From positions 1-33,282 of the forward strand of contig CAIKOL010000211.1 in the NCBI GenBank assembly GCA_903829085.1: a DNA stretch of 33,282 bases, given 5' to 3'. The DNA comes from an uncultured Anaerolineales bacterium (GTDB lineage: Bacteria > Chloroflexota > Anaerolineae > Anaerolineales > Villigracilaceae). The notes under the pieces were generated by a model. That model searched no databases and was not told the origin of the DNA. It worked only from the letters and a program-made list of their open reading frames with translations. Position numbers and translations under genes: made by a program. Position 1 is the first letter of the stretch. Each line of letters opens with the position of its first letter. Below are positions 1 to 8,081 of the stretch, piece after piece.

Positions 1-307
1 AAAACTGTTCTTTGCAAATGCTTTACAAATGGAGGCAGGTGTTGGCAGACAGACTCGAAGGAAAAGAAAATACGTGAGATTGGCGATAGTTGAAGGTCGA
101 AGTTTGTGGTAAACTTTCCAATTGTGTGTTTATACAAGAATTCAGAGGAGCTTCGGTAAATTGAGGAGTATGGAGAGCGAACGTGTTGCTAAGAGTGCAG
201 CGCAACTCCATCCCCAGCAAATTGAGAAGCATCCAAATATAATTGTATTGTACTGCTTTCGAACGCAAACGAACGCAGACATCTTATTTTATTAGCAGGA
301 GGCCAAA
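1..307 (+). other. Leader region upstream of ppdK, no gene seen
   Basis: I see no convincing coding region here; the short open frames lack ribosome sites and family resemblance. A TATAAT hexamer at 238-243 has no good -35 partner. The alternative is TTGAGA at 222-227 with TATTGT at 246-251 (18-bp spacer). Either could start ppdK and leave a leader of about 50-60 nt. The leader holds a direct repeat of the 8-mer CGAACGCA at 260-267 and 270-277, which is one helical turn apart. AGGAGG at 297-302 is the ppdK ribosome site. The window begins inside an intergenic region or downstream of an unseen gene. Confidence 0.4.
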
Positions 308-3073
308 ATGGCAGACAGCAAGAAATGGGTTTATCTTTTTGAAGAAGCAGCAGAAGCCGAGAAGTATTCCGGTTCATGGGAGGGCGTGCGCGGACTGCTG
401 GGTGGCAAAGGATCGGGCTTGGCTGATATGACGCGAGCCGGGGTGCCAGTGCCGCCCGGATTCACTGTCACAACCGAGGCGTGCAACGAATTCCGAAAGG
501 GCGGTCAATTCCCTGAAGGGCTATGGACACAGATGCTCGCATCCCTAAATGTGGTTGAGAAACAGGCTGGAAAGAAATTCGGCGATCCATCGAATCCATT
601 GCTGGTGTCATGCCGTTCCGGAGCGAAATTTTCCATGCCTGGCATGATGAACACGATCCTCAACATCGGTCTGAACGACACCGTAGTGGAGGGGATGATC
701 AAGCTAACCAATAATCCCCGCTTTGTATACGATTCGTACCGCCGGTTGGTAGAGATGTTCGGCACCACGGTCTTCAACCTTGATGACGAAGTATTTGAAA
801 ACCCCATGAAGGAATACAAGACCAAGAAGGGCTACAAACTTGATACCGAGATGACTGCAGATGATTGGAAGGCGCTGGTAGGCGAATACAAGACACTGCA
901 CAAGAAACATGCAGGCGTCGAATTTCCACAGGAAGTATTTACCCAGCTTGAATTGGCTACAAAGGCAGTTTTTGAATCGTGGAACGGCAAGAAGGCTGTG
1001 GATTACCGCAAGGCCACCAACATTTCCGACGATCTCGGAACGGCTGTCAATATTGTGACCATGGTCTTCGGAAACATGGGGGACGACTCTGGAACAGGAG
1101 TAGCTTTCACCCGCAATCCCTCCACTGGGGATAAGAAAATGATGGGCGAGTATTTGCTGAATGCCCAGGGTGAGGATGTGGTAGCCGGTATACGCAACGC
1201 AGATCCGATCGAGCACCTCGGTACGAAAATGCCGGAAGCGTATCACCAATTCATGGATATTACAGCCAAACTGGAGAAGCATTACAAGGATATGCAGGAC
1301 GTGGAGTTCACCATCGAGCACGGCAAACTTTGGATGCTTCAGACCCGCAATGCCAAGAGAACCGCGAAGGCAACAATCAAAATCGCAATGGAAATGGCAA
1401 ATGAGGGATTAATCTCCAAGGAAGATGCGGTGCTGCGCGTTTCTCCATCCGATGTGGATACGCTGCTCCATCCGCAGTTTGACGATACAGCACTGAAGGC
1501 GGCTGAAAAAGCAGGCTCCTACTATGTCAAGGGCGTAAACGCATCGCCGGGTGCCGCGGTTGGCCAGGTTTATTTTGATGCCAATTTGTCCGAGCGGATG
1601 GCCAAGGAAGAAAAGCAAAAAGTCATCATGGTACGTCCCTTCACCAAACCCGATGATGTGCACGGAATGATCGCTTCGCAAGGCGTATTAACCAGTGAAG
1701 GCGGAGCTTCCTCACACGCTGCAGTGGTGGCACGCCAATTTGGGATCCCCTGCGTGGTGGGAGCTTCCCAGATGAAAATTGATCTCGAGAAACGCACCAT
1801 GGAAGCAGACGGCAAAATCGTTAAGGAAGGTGAGTGGATCTCGGTCGATGGCACAACGGGAAAGGTATTCATTGGCAAGATCCCAACGGTTGAAGTTAAG
1901 ATCGAAGAGCAAACCGACTTGTTGACAATCCTTGGCTGGGCAGATGAAATTGCTGCGCGGAAAGAAATTCGTATCCTTCCAGACGGTCGCAAGGCTCCAG
2001 GATTACAAGTATGGGCCAATGCGGACTATCCTAAGGATGCCCGACGCGCCCGTTCGTACGGAGCAAAAGGGATCGGACTTTGCCGAACCGAGCACATGTT
2101 CTTTGAGACCGAGCGCCTGCCCATCGTCCAAAAGATGATCCTGGCTGAGACCAGCGAAGAACGCACTGGCTACTTGAATCAACTGCTCCCGACCCAGCGC
2201 AAGGATTTCGACGGCTTATTTGAAGCGATGAACGGTTACCCGGTCATCATCCGGTTGATCGACCCGCCTCTGCATGAGTTCATGCCCGACGAAGAGAAAC
2301 TCTTCGAAGAAGTTGTGACCATGCGGGTTAAAGGCGAGACGGAAGGCCTGAAGGAAAAAGAAGATTTGCTGGCCTCGATCAAAGCGCTGCACGAATCCAA
2401 CCCGATGATGGGTCTGCGAGGTGTCCGTTTAAGCATTGCCATGCCGGAAATCGTGGAAATGCAGGTGCGGGCGATATTCGAAGCAGCGGCAGATTGTACC
2501 CTACGGGGTATTGTGGTCAAACCGGAAGTCATGATCCCATTAACCGGCACGGTAAAAGAACTGGAATGGATACAGCCGCGTCTCATTCGCATTGCCAAGG
2601 CTGTCACGGAAGAAAAGAAGGTGGATTTCCATTATAAATTCGGAACGATGATTGAAATCCCACGCGCGGCTGTTACAGCCGGAGAGATCGCCACCCTGGC
2701 GGAATTCTTCTCATTTGGTACCAACGACCTGACTCAAATGACCTTTGGCTACTCGCGGGACGATGCAGAGCGGAATTTCCTGGTAACCTATGTGGCAGCA
2801 GGCATCCTGCCCAAGAATCCGTTCCAAACCCTGGATCGGGAAGGTGTAGGCAAGTTGATGCAGATGGCGATCAACGATGGCCGAAAGACCCGACCTGAGT
2901 TGGAAGTTGGCATCTGTGGCGAGCATGGTGGCGACCCCGATTCCATCGAGTGGTGCCATATGATCGGAAATAATTACGTGTCCTGCTCGCCATTCCGGGT
3001 TCCGATCGCCCGGCTGGCTGCAGCTCACTCAGCGCTGAAATACAGCGGTAAAAAGATTACCGAAGATAAGTAA
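308..3073 (+). CDS. ppdK: Pyruvate, phosphate dikinase
   Basis: This 921-residue protein interconverts pyruvate, ATP and phosphate with PEP, AMP and pyrophosphate in the cytoplasm, at the glycolysis/gluconeogenesis branch point. The length fits the bacterial family. An ATP-grasp nucleotide-binding part spans about residues 1-340. The swivelling phosphohistidine domain lies around 420-530, with GGASSHAAVVAR and the phospho-acceptor His470. A C-terminal PEP/pyruvate TIM barrel from about 540 contains CRTEHMFF and the proton-donor Cys870 in GICGEHGGDP. The usual Thr two residues before the catalytic His is Ser468 here. The ATG at 308 is chosen because AGGAGG (297-302) sits 5 nt upstream. The gene stands alone and ends at a strong two-way terminator. 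Identification rests on motifs and full-length resemblance. Confidence 0.97.
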   Translation: MADSKKWVYLFEEAAEAEKYSGSWEGVRGLLGGKGSGLADMTRAGVPVPPGFTVTTEACNEFRKGGQFPEGLWTQMLASLNVVEKQAGKKFGDPSNPLLVSCRSGAKFSMPGMMNTILNIGLNDTVVEGMIKLTNNPRFVYDSYRRLVEMFGTTVFNLDDEVFENPMKEYKTKKGYKLDTEMTADDWKALVGEYKTLHKKHAGVEFPQEVFTQLELATKAVFESWNGKKAVDYRKATNISDDLGTAVNIVTMVFGNMGDDSGTGVAFTRNPSTGDKKMMGEYLLNAQGEDVVAGIRNADPIEHLGTKMPEAYHQFMDITAKLEKHYKDMQDVEFTIEHGKLWMLQTRNAKRTAKATIKIAMEMANEGLISKEDAVLRVSPSDVDTLLHPQFDDTALKAAEKAGSYYVKGVNASPGAAVGQVYFDANLSERMAKEEKQKVIMVRPFTKPDDVHGMIASQGVLTSEGGASSHAAVVARQFGIPCVVGASQMKIDLEKRTMEADGKIVKEGEWISVDGTTGKVFIGKIPTVEVKIEEQTDLLTILGWADEIAARKEIRILPDGRKAPGLQVWANADYPKDARRARSYGAKGIGLCRTEHMFFETERLPIVQKMILAETSEERTGYLNQLLPTQRKDFDGLFEAMNGYPVIIRLIDPPLHEFMPDEEKLFEEVVTMRVKGETEGLKEKEDLLASIKALHESNPMMGLRGVRLSIAMPEIVEMQVRAIFEAAADCTLRGIVVKPEVMIPLTGTVKELEWIQPRLIRIAKAVTEEKKVDFHYKFGTMIEIPRAAVTAGEIATLAEFFSFGTNDLTQMTFGYSRDDAERNFLVTYVAAGILPKNPFQTLDREGVGKLMQMAINDGRKTRPELEVGICGEHGGDPDSIEWCHMIGNNYVSCSPFRVPIARLAAAHSALKYSGKKITEDK

Positions 3074-3089
3074 GAGTAAGTTAAACAAT

Positions 3090-3120
3090 AAAAAGTGCCC
3101 GACGCGGTCGGGCACTTTTT
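3090..3120. terminator. Two-way intrinsic terminator between ppdK and the lipoprotein gene
   Basis: The 9-bp perfect stem GTGCCCGAC (3095-3103) and GTCGGGCAC (3107-3115) has a 3-nt loop. It is flanked by five A on the left and five T on the right, so it can end transcription from ppdK on the plus strand and from the converging lipoprotein gene on the minus strand. Confidence 0.93.
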
Positions 3121-3150
3121 GCATCCTGGTGTTGTCGTTAATCCGAGCGA

Positions 3151-3993
3151 TTACCTATTCTGAGGCCAGGGAATGTCTTTTGGATTGGTATACCCGTGCT
3201 TCTCGACAGTATAGATTTGGCCGCCCGAATTCTCGGAGCAACCGGCCTCATCGGTGAATGTTACCGTTGTGCTATATTGATTTTCCATGTGAGTCGGCAT
3301 CCAAATGAGATTTCCACCCTGGCAAACCCAGACATCAAGGAAATAGCCATTGTCGTCGTCCTGAGTCATCCAGACCGCAGACCATGAGACCGTAACCTGA
3401 TCCCCCTGACGCTCAGAAGTAATATTCTCCGGCGCGGCGTAAAGATTATTTGCCCATGGCAGGTGTGCCTGGATAGACTCCACAATGACTGTATTGGGGT
3501 CACCGACCAAATCAACTACAGACCGGGCTATCCAACACCACTTACCGACCCTATCCATGTAAACATAAAGCCAAGTCCCGACCGGGGCGCGACCATAAAC
3601 TGTTCCAGTGTCACCAGCGCGCAGGTCCCAGCCATAAAGATAAGCCACCGATGGCCCCCACATGCAGGCCGCGGCAGTTTTGTTCACAGTGACTTTTGGA
3701 AAATTGAAAGTAGGGGAGGGGGAGAAAGTAGGCGTGGAGGTGATTGTAGGAGTGGATGTAGGAGTGGGAGTGGAGGTTGAAGTCGGCGTGGATGATGATG
3801 TGGGGGTAGACGTTGGAGTAGATGTGGAAGTTGGGGTGAGGGTGGGGGTATAGGTCCAGGAGAAAGCAGAGGCGGTAATGGCATTGGAAGTCATGGTGGA
3901 CTGTGCCTCTACGGAAGGGCCGCAGCCTGCCAGAATCAGGCCGGCTGAGAGAAAGAGAACCCAAAGGGCGAGGAAGTGTTGGGATGGACGCAT
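3151..3993 (-). CDS. Lipoprotein with Thr/Pro/Ser stalk and SH3-like domain
   Basis: This is a 280-residue secreted lipoprotein of unknown function. A signal peptide ends in the lipobox LILAGC, so Cys24 is the expected lipidated residue. Residues about 47-95 are a low-complexity Thr/Pro/Ser stalk that should hold the rest away from the membrane. Residues about 100-165 resemble a bacterial SH3-type domain (Trp/Gly-rich, with VYGRAPVGTWLYVYM). The tail, about 180-275, is a beta-rich module with a cysteine pair that could be fibronectin-like. Proteins built this way are common in Anaerolineae, and cell-wall or surface binding is an inference. No good ribosome site precedes the ATG. It follows the S10 peptidase by 32 nt on the same strand and may be co-transcribed with it. 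Confidence 0.8.
   Translation of the reverse strand: MRPSQHFLALWVLFLSAGLILAGCGPSVEAQSTMTSNAITASAFSWTYTPTLTPTSTSTPTSTPTSSSTPTSTSTPTPTSTPTITSTPTFSPSPTFNFPKVTVNKTAAACMWGPSVAYLYGWDLRAGDTGTVYGRAPVGTWLYVYMDRVGKWCWIARSVVDLVGDPNTVIVESIQAHLPWANNLYAAPENITSERQGDQVTVSWSAVWMTQDDDNGYFLDVWVCQGGNLIWMPTHMENQYSTTVTFTDEAGCSENSGGQIYTVEKHGYTNPKDIPWPQNR
3709..3855 (-). repeat. Degenerate 6-bp-period tract encoding the Thr/Pro/Ser stalk
   Basis: About 147 bp of imperfect hexamer repeats on the minus strand code for alternating Thr-Pro/Ser pairs of the lipoprotein stalk. The opposite strand is open in several frames through the tract, which produces spurious reading frames. Units are interrupted, so slippage would usually change stalk length by two residues without shifting the frame. 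Confidence 0.8.
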
Positions 3994-4025
3994 CGTTTTT
4001 CTATGGCAATGAAATAAGGATAGAG

Positions 4026-5510
4026 TTATGATATGGCACCCTGGATAAATTTAGCCAGTTCAGCCTTCAGAAGTTTAATCGATGGCATATGAATATACAT
4101 CATATGTCCAGCTTCATAGTAACTCATGGTGATATGGTCTTGCAGTTCTTTTTCCAAACCGAGGTGGTTGAAGGTGTAACGGGTGGCATAGTAAGGCGTA
4201 GCAAGATCGAAAAAACCGTTGGCCACATGAACTTTCAGATGAGGGTTGACACACATGGCGTGGCGCAGAGTCTCGGCAACGTTGACATAGCGATTTTCGT
4301 GATCGGCATAGGACCAAGGCCAGACTTTCCCGTTCATGATCTCGTAAGGCAGGTCGGACTCGAATCGGAGTTCATTGCGAACGTAATCGTACAAGGCGGC
4401 AGTATATGGACCAATGATTGCATCCATGCTGGGATCGGATTCCCAGATTTCGCCGGCTGCATCCCGATCCATGCCAAGAAAGCGGCTGTCGATCCGCCCA
4501 ATAGTTCGACGATTCGAGCGCAGAAGTTCCTTGCAGAACCGGAAGATGACCGGGCGCAGGTTGGTTTGCTCAATATACTCCTGACTCAGGCCCGTGAAGT
4601 GGGCCAGCTTTGATGCGACCAGATCATGTTGGCGTTTACTGAGGGTTGCTCCGCTGGAAAGGGCGGCAGCATATTCCCCAGAGGCAAACTTCTCTACCTC
4701 GGCCAGGAATTTCCGTATGGGTTTGCGGGTACGCAACTTCCCATGGTACCAGGCTGTCGCGGCGTAGGTTGGTAGGAAGAGAACATATGGAAGATCGTTG
4801 CCTGGTTCGAATTCCAAGGTACTAAAATCCAATACTGCCGAGATGAGCATGATGCCGTTCAGGTACAAGCCATGGCGTTCCTGAAGATACCCGGAAAGAC
4901 CAGCGGAACGGGTTGTTCCGTAACTTTCCCCAGCCAGGAATTTGGGAGAGAGCCAGCGCCCATAGCGGGTGGTATACAAACGAATAAAGTCTCCCACGCT
5001 TTCAATATCCTTTTTGAAACCGTGGTAATCAATGGCTTTTTGACCTTCCACCGGACGAGAATAGCCGGTGCTGACCGGATCGATGAAGACGAGGTCGGTC
5101 TGATCCAACAGGGAAAATTCATTGTCAGCCAATCTGTAGGGTGGAGGTAGGAGCGCACTGGCATCACCCATAATTACGCGACGGGGGCCAAGTAGACCAA
5201 GATGCAACCATACCGAAGAAGAGCCAGGCCCCCCGTTAAATGAGAAGGTCAACGGGCGCTTGGATCTGTCCGGCACATCATCCATTGTGTAGGCGACGAA
5301 GAAGAAGGCGGCTTTGGATTTCTCGCCCTGTGCCTCTTTTTCGCGATCTGAGGTCTCCTCTTTCATAATCATCGTGCCGGCAGTAACCGTGTACTTGATT
5401 TCCACCCCGTTAATAACAAGGCTATGTTTGGTCTCAACAAGATTATCTTTGGGCTCGGGTTTCTTTTCTTCGGTTATTTTCTCTTCGGGTTTCTTTTCTT
5501 CGTCGCTCAT
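4026..5510 (-). CDS. Serine carboxypeptidase-like peptidase, family S10
   Basis: This 494-residue protein belongs to the S10 alpha/beta-hydrolase peptidases, which remove C-terminal residues at acid pH. The oxyanion-loop motif FSFNGGPGSSS is present. The triad reads Ser196 (in AGESYG), Asp435 (in FFDLATPYY) and His469 (in AGHMMYIH). The N-terminal 25 residues are Glu/Lys-rich and no signal peptide is visible, so the protein may be cytoplasmic or leave by another route. I chose the ATG at 5510 because GGAG lies about 7 nt upstream. The open frame continues to 5570, but that start would leave only 6 nt to the next gene and adds nothing that looks conserved. It sits between the ybaK-like gene and the lipoprotein gene on the same strand. 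The activity is inferred from the triad. Confidence 0.9.
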   Translation of the reverse strand: MSDEEKKPEEKITEEKKPEPKDNLVETKHSLVINGVEIKYTVTAGTMIMKEETSDREKEAQGEKSKAAFFFVAYTMDDVPDRSKRPLTFSFNGGPGSSSVWLHLGLLGPRRVIMGDASALLPPPYRLADNEFSLLDQTDLVFIDPVSTGYSRPVEGQKAIDYHGFKKDIESVGDFIRLYTTRYGRWLSPKFLAGESYGTTRSAGLSGYLQERHGLYLNGIMLISAVLDFSTLEFEPGNDLPYVLFLPTYAATAWYHGKLRTRKPIRKFLAEVEKFASGEYAAALSSGATLSKRQHDLVASKLAHFTGLSQEYIEQTNLRPVIFRFCKELLRSNRRTIGRIDSRFLGMDRDAAGEIWESDPSMDAIIGPYTAALYDYVRNELRFESDLPYEIMNGKVWPWSYADHENRYVNVAETLRHAMCVNPHLKVHVANGFFDLATPYYATRYTFNHLGLEKELQDHITMSYYEAGHMMYIHMPSIKLLKAELAKFIQGAIS

Positions 5511-5576
5511 GGAAATCTCCAGGTTGAAGGGTGGCAAGTATTTCTCAATTATAAGCGCGAGATAACCCAAGTTGAG

Positions 5577-6044
5577 TTAACAGAATTGTTCGACCTCAAT
5601 TATTCCCAAGGCGCGCTGAAGGTCAGTAGATTTCATAATAATCGCCACCCCGCGCTGCCCGGAGCCAAGAGAAACTTCTTCCGGTTTAAATACACTCACA
5701 TCTGCGAGAATGCGAATCGGACGTAGTAAACCCAATGGGGATACTGTTCCAACCTTATAACCAGTGTTTGATAAAACTTCTTCTTCAGTAGCCATGGAGA
5801 TACGCGAAATTCCCATATAGAGTCGCAACTTTCGCCAGGTGATCTGTCCTGGTCCTGCCATCAGCGTCAGGAAGAATTTGTCTTTTTCGTACCGGAAAAG
5901 AATACTGCGGATAACCTGGTTGAGTGCCTGTCCACGCTGGTGGGCAGCTTCTTCCAGCGAGGCAGGAAGCGCAGAATGCTCGAAGATAGCATAGGGAATG
6001 GCAAGCAGGTCGAGAGCGCGGGTGGCAGGGGTCGTAATATACAT
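5577..6044 (-). CDS. YbaK/ProX-like aminoacyl-tRNA deacylase domain protein
   Basis: This 155-residue single-domain protein resembles the YbaK/EbsC family, which hydrolyses mischarged tRNAs such as Cys- or Ala-tRNA(Pro). The family pattern shows in GYKVGTVSPLG (about residues 94-104) and in SGQRGVAIIMKSTDL near the C terminus. The substrate cannot be told from the sequence. It may act free in trans, because no synthetase gene is fused or adjacent. The start is the ATG at 6044. No Shine-Dalgarno site precedes it, but a -10-like TATATT lies only 7 nt upstream, which suggests a leaderless message. It heads a minus-strand block with the S10 peptidase, 66 nt downstream. Confidence 0.85.
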   Translation of the reverse strand: MYITTPATRALDLLAIPYAIFEHSALPASLEEAAHQRGQALNQVIRSILFRYEKDKFFLTLMAGPGQITWRKLRLYMGISRISMATEEEVLSNTGYKVGTVSPLGLLRPIRILADVSVFKPEEVSLGSGQRGVAIIMKSTDLQRALGIIEVEQFC

Positions 6045-6051
6045 GGAAGAG

Positions 6052-6079
6052 AATATACCACAGTGGAAGAATGCTCCAA
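6052..6079 (-). promoter_or_regulatory. Candidate promoter of the ybaK-like gene
   Basis: On the minus strand TTGGAG (6079-6074) and TATATT (6057-6052) are separated by 16 bp. The expected transcription start falls at or next to the ATG at 6044, so the message would be leaderless. The -35 matches the consensus at four of six bases. Confidence 0.5.
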
Positions 6080-6109
6080 TAATACCTAAAGAAAATTATA
6101 AAAAATGGA

Positions 6110-6115
6110 TATAAT
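6110..6115 (+). promoter_or_regulatory. Candidate -10 element of the pyruvate dehydrogenase operon
   Basis: A perfect TATAAT sits about 30 nt upstream of the chosen ATG (6146), in the AT-rich region shared with the divergent ybaK-like gene. No recognisable -35 lies 16-18 bp further upstream, so an activator may be needed or the call may be wrong. Confidence 0.45.
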
Positions 6116-6145
6116 AAATCCGATACGAGCTGCTTGGAGAAAAAA

Positions 6146-7108
6146 ATGGATAATGCGAACCTTCTGGATTTCTATTATCAAATGGTACTCATTCGCAGGT
6201 TGGAAGAGAGAGGGGCTGAATTGTATCAAGCAGGGAAAATTGGTGGTTTCATGCACCTGTATATTGGACAGGAAGCCGTCAGTACCGGCTTGATCGGGGC
6301 ACGACAGCCGCAGGACAGGGTAATTACGGCTTATCGCGACCATGGAGTGGCAATCAACTGTGGCATCCCGGCAAACGAGGTTATCGCGGAGCTAATGGGC
6401 AAGGCCACCGGGATCTCGCAAGGTCGCGGCGGCTCGATGCACATGGCAGACAGAACCAGGAATTTCTGGGGAGGACATGCCATCGTGGGGGCACACCTAC
6501 CAATTGCGGCGGGTTTGGCGCTGGGGGACAAGTATGCCGGTCGAGACGGTGTGACCATCTGCATGTTCGGTGAAGGAGCCACCAATATAGGTTTCTTCCA
6601 CGAAGCAGTTAACCTAGCGAAGGTTTGGAACCTCCCTGTTTTATGGGTGTGTGAGAATAACAGATATGGAATGGGTACCACGGTTGAGCGCGCTTCAGCA
6701 GTGTCTGAGATCCAGCAGAAGGCTGAGGGTTACGGGATGGTGCATGAGCGCGTGGACGGGATGAATGTGCTGGCGGTTTATGACGCAAGCAAGAAAGCCA
6801 TTGAGGCAGTTCGCAACGGATCCGGGCCGCGAATGCTAGAAATCATGACCTATCGTTTCCGCGGCCATTCGATGGGCGATCCTGAACGTTATCGAAAACA
6901 AGCAGAAGTCAAGAAATGGGAAGAACAAGACCCATTGGGTGTTTTGCATAACCACCTGATAGAAAATCAAGTAACCTCCATTGAGGTTTTAGAGGAGATC
7001 GAAGAACGAGCGAACCTAGCAATTCAGAAAGCGGTCGAGTTTGCCGAAGCCAGCCCGGAACCCGGCCTGGATACACTTTTCAACAATATTTATGCGGAGG
7101 AGGTGTAA
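6146..7108 (+). CDS. pdhA: Pyruvate dehydrogenase E1 component, alpha subunit
   Basis: This 320-residue thiamine-diphosphate enzyme subunit makes the first step of oxidative decarboxylation of a 2-oxo acid, probably pyruvate, together with the E1 beta subunit that follows. The family signatures are YIGQEAVSTGL, the RGGSMHM segment, and the cofactor motif beginning GEGATN at about residue 141 and ending CENN. The RYRKQAE region matches the phosphorylation-loop area of the family. I start at the ATG at 6146 because GGAG at 6136-6139 is 6 nt upstream; a TTG at 6134 in the same frame overlaps that ribosome site. It leads a three-gene operon. Branched-chain 2-oxoacid or acetoin dehydrogenase is the main alternative and cannot be excluded by sequence reading alone. 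Confidence 0.88.
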   Translation: MDNANLLDFYYQMVLIRRLEERGAELYQAGKIGGFMHLYIGQEAVSTGLIGARQPQDRVITAYRDHGVAINCGIPANEVIAELMGKATGISQGRGGSMHMADRTRNFWGGHAIVGAHLPIAAGLALGDKYAGRDGVTICMFGEGATNIGFFHEAVNLAKVWNLPVLWVCENNRYGMGTTVERASAVSEIQQKAEGYGMVHERVDGMNVLAVYDASKKAIEAVRNGSGPRMLEIMTYRFRGHSMGDPERYRKQAEVKKWEEQDPLGVLHNHLIENQVTSIEVLEEIEERANLAIQKAVEFAEASPEPGLDTLFNNIYAEEV

Positions 7109-7109
7109 T

Positions 7110-8081
7110 ATGAGCCGCCTGACGATGCGAGAGGCCATATCCCAGGCCATGTGGGAGGAAATGGAAAAGGATCCTAGTGTTTTTATTCTTGGTGAAGAAG
7201 TGGGTGTTTGGGGAGGGTCCTACGCTGTAACGAAGGGCTTCTACGATCATTTCGGCGGGGAGCGCGTGCGGGATACACCCATTGCCGAGACTGCCATCAT
7301 CGGCGCGGCAATCGGATCTGCCATGACCGGCTTACGTCCGATCGCCGAATTAATGACCATCAATTTTGCCTTTGCTGCCATGGACCAAATCGTCAACCAA
7401 GCAGCGAAATTACATTATATGTTCGGCGGACAATTCGTCCTGCCGCTGGTAATACGGGCTGTGGGCGGTGGCGGACGCCAACTGGGAGCCACCCATTCGC
7501 AGACGCCGGACGCGGTCTTTGCTCATTTTCCAGGCCTGAAGGTTGTCTCGCCGGGCACGCCGGCAGATGCAAAAGGCCTCTTAAAAACTGCAATAAGGTC
7601 CAATGACCCAATTCTTTTCATCGAAAATGCAACCATGTACCAGGTGCGGGGTGAAGTTCCGGATGGGGATTACCTTGTCCCGATCGGGATATCCTGTATC
7701 CAACGCCCAGGCAAAGATGTGACCATCGTAACCTATTCGAAAGGTTTGGAAATTTCGTTGAAGGCGGCTGAGGAACTTGCCAAGGATGGGATTGAGGCTG
7801 AAATCGTCGATCTACGTACATTGCGCCCACTCGACATGGGACCGGTGATCGAATCATTTAAGAAAACCAACCGGGCGGTAATTGTTGAAGAGGGCTGGAA
7901 AAGTTTCGGCGTGGGGGCCGAAATTGCCAGCCGCATTTACGAGCAGGCCTTTGATTATGTCGATGCGCCGGTGGTAAGGGTGGCGCAGAAGGAAGTTCCG
8001 CTACCCTATAACCGGGCGCTGGAGCAGTCAGCTTTACCACAACCTTCTGATGTGGTGGCAGCTGTAAGGGAGGTGCTGTAA
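7110..8081 (+). CDS. pdhB: Pyruvate dehydrogenase E1 component, beta subunit
   Basis: This 323-residue partner of E1 alpha forms the heterotetramer that decarboxylates the 2-oxo acid and acetylates lipoyl E2. Family marks are LGEEVGVWGG near residue 30, DTPIAE with AIIGAAIG, MDQIVNQAAK, and GGGGRQLGATHSQ. The start at 7110 is set by a strong ribosome site, GGAGGAGG at 7096-7103. An upstream ATG at 7041 would overlap E1 alpha by 68 nt and add non-conserved residues. The start lies one base after the E1 alpha stop, and its own stop overlaps the E2 start (TAATG), so the three proteins should be made in step. Confidence 0.9.
   Translation: MSRLTMREAISQAMWEEMEKDPSVFILGEEVGVWGGSYAVTKGFYDHFGGERVRDTPIAETAIIGAAIGSAMTGLRPIAELMTINFAFAAMDQIVNQAAKLHYMFGGQFVLPLVIRAVGGGGRQLGATHSQTPDAVFAHFPGLKVVSPGTPADAKGLLKTAIRSNDPILFIENATMYQVRGEVPDGDYLVPIGISCIQRPGKDVTIVTYSKGLEISLKAAEELAKDGIEAEIVDLRTLRPLDMGPVIESFKKTNRAVIVEEGWKSFGVGAEIASRIYEQAFDYVDAPVVRVAQKEVPLPYNRALEQSALPQPSDVVAAVREVL

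Noticed and set aside
704-1321. 205-residue open frame antisense to ppdK
   Set aside because: It lies wholly inside ppdK, has no ribosome site and a composition typical of a shadow frame.
3463-3884. Several open frames in all registers over the lipoprotein stalk
   Set aside because: They result from the 6-bp repeat tract, which lacks stops in many frames; the lipoprotein frame has signal peptide and lipobox.
7041-7109. Longer E1 beta starting inside E1 alpha
   Set aside because: The ribosome site GGAGGAGG at 7096-7103 and family alignment favour 7110.
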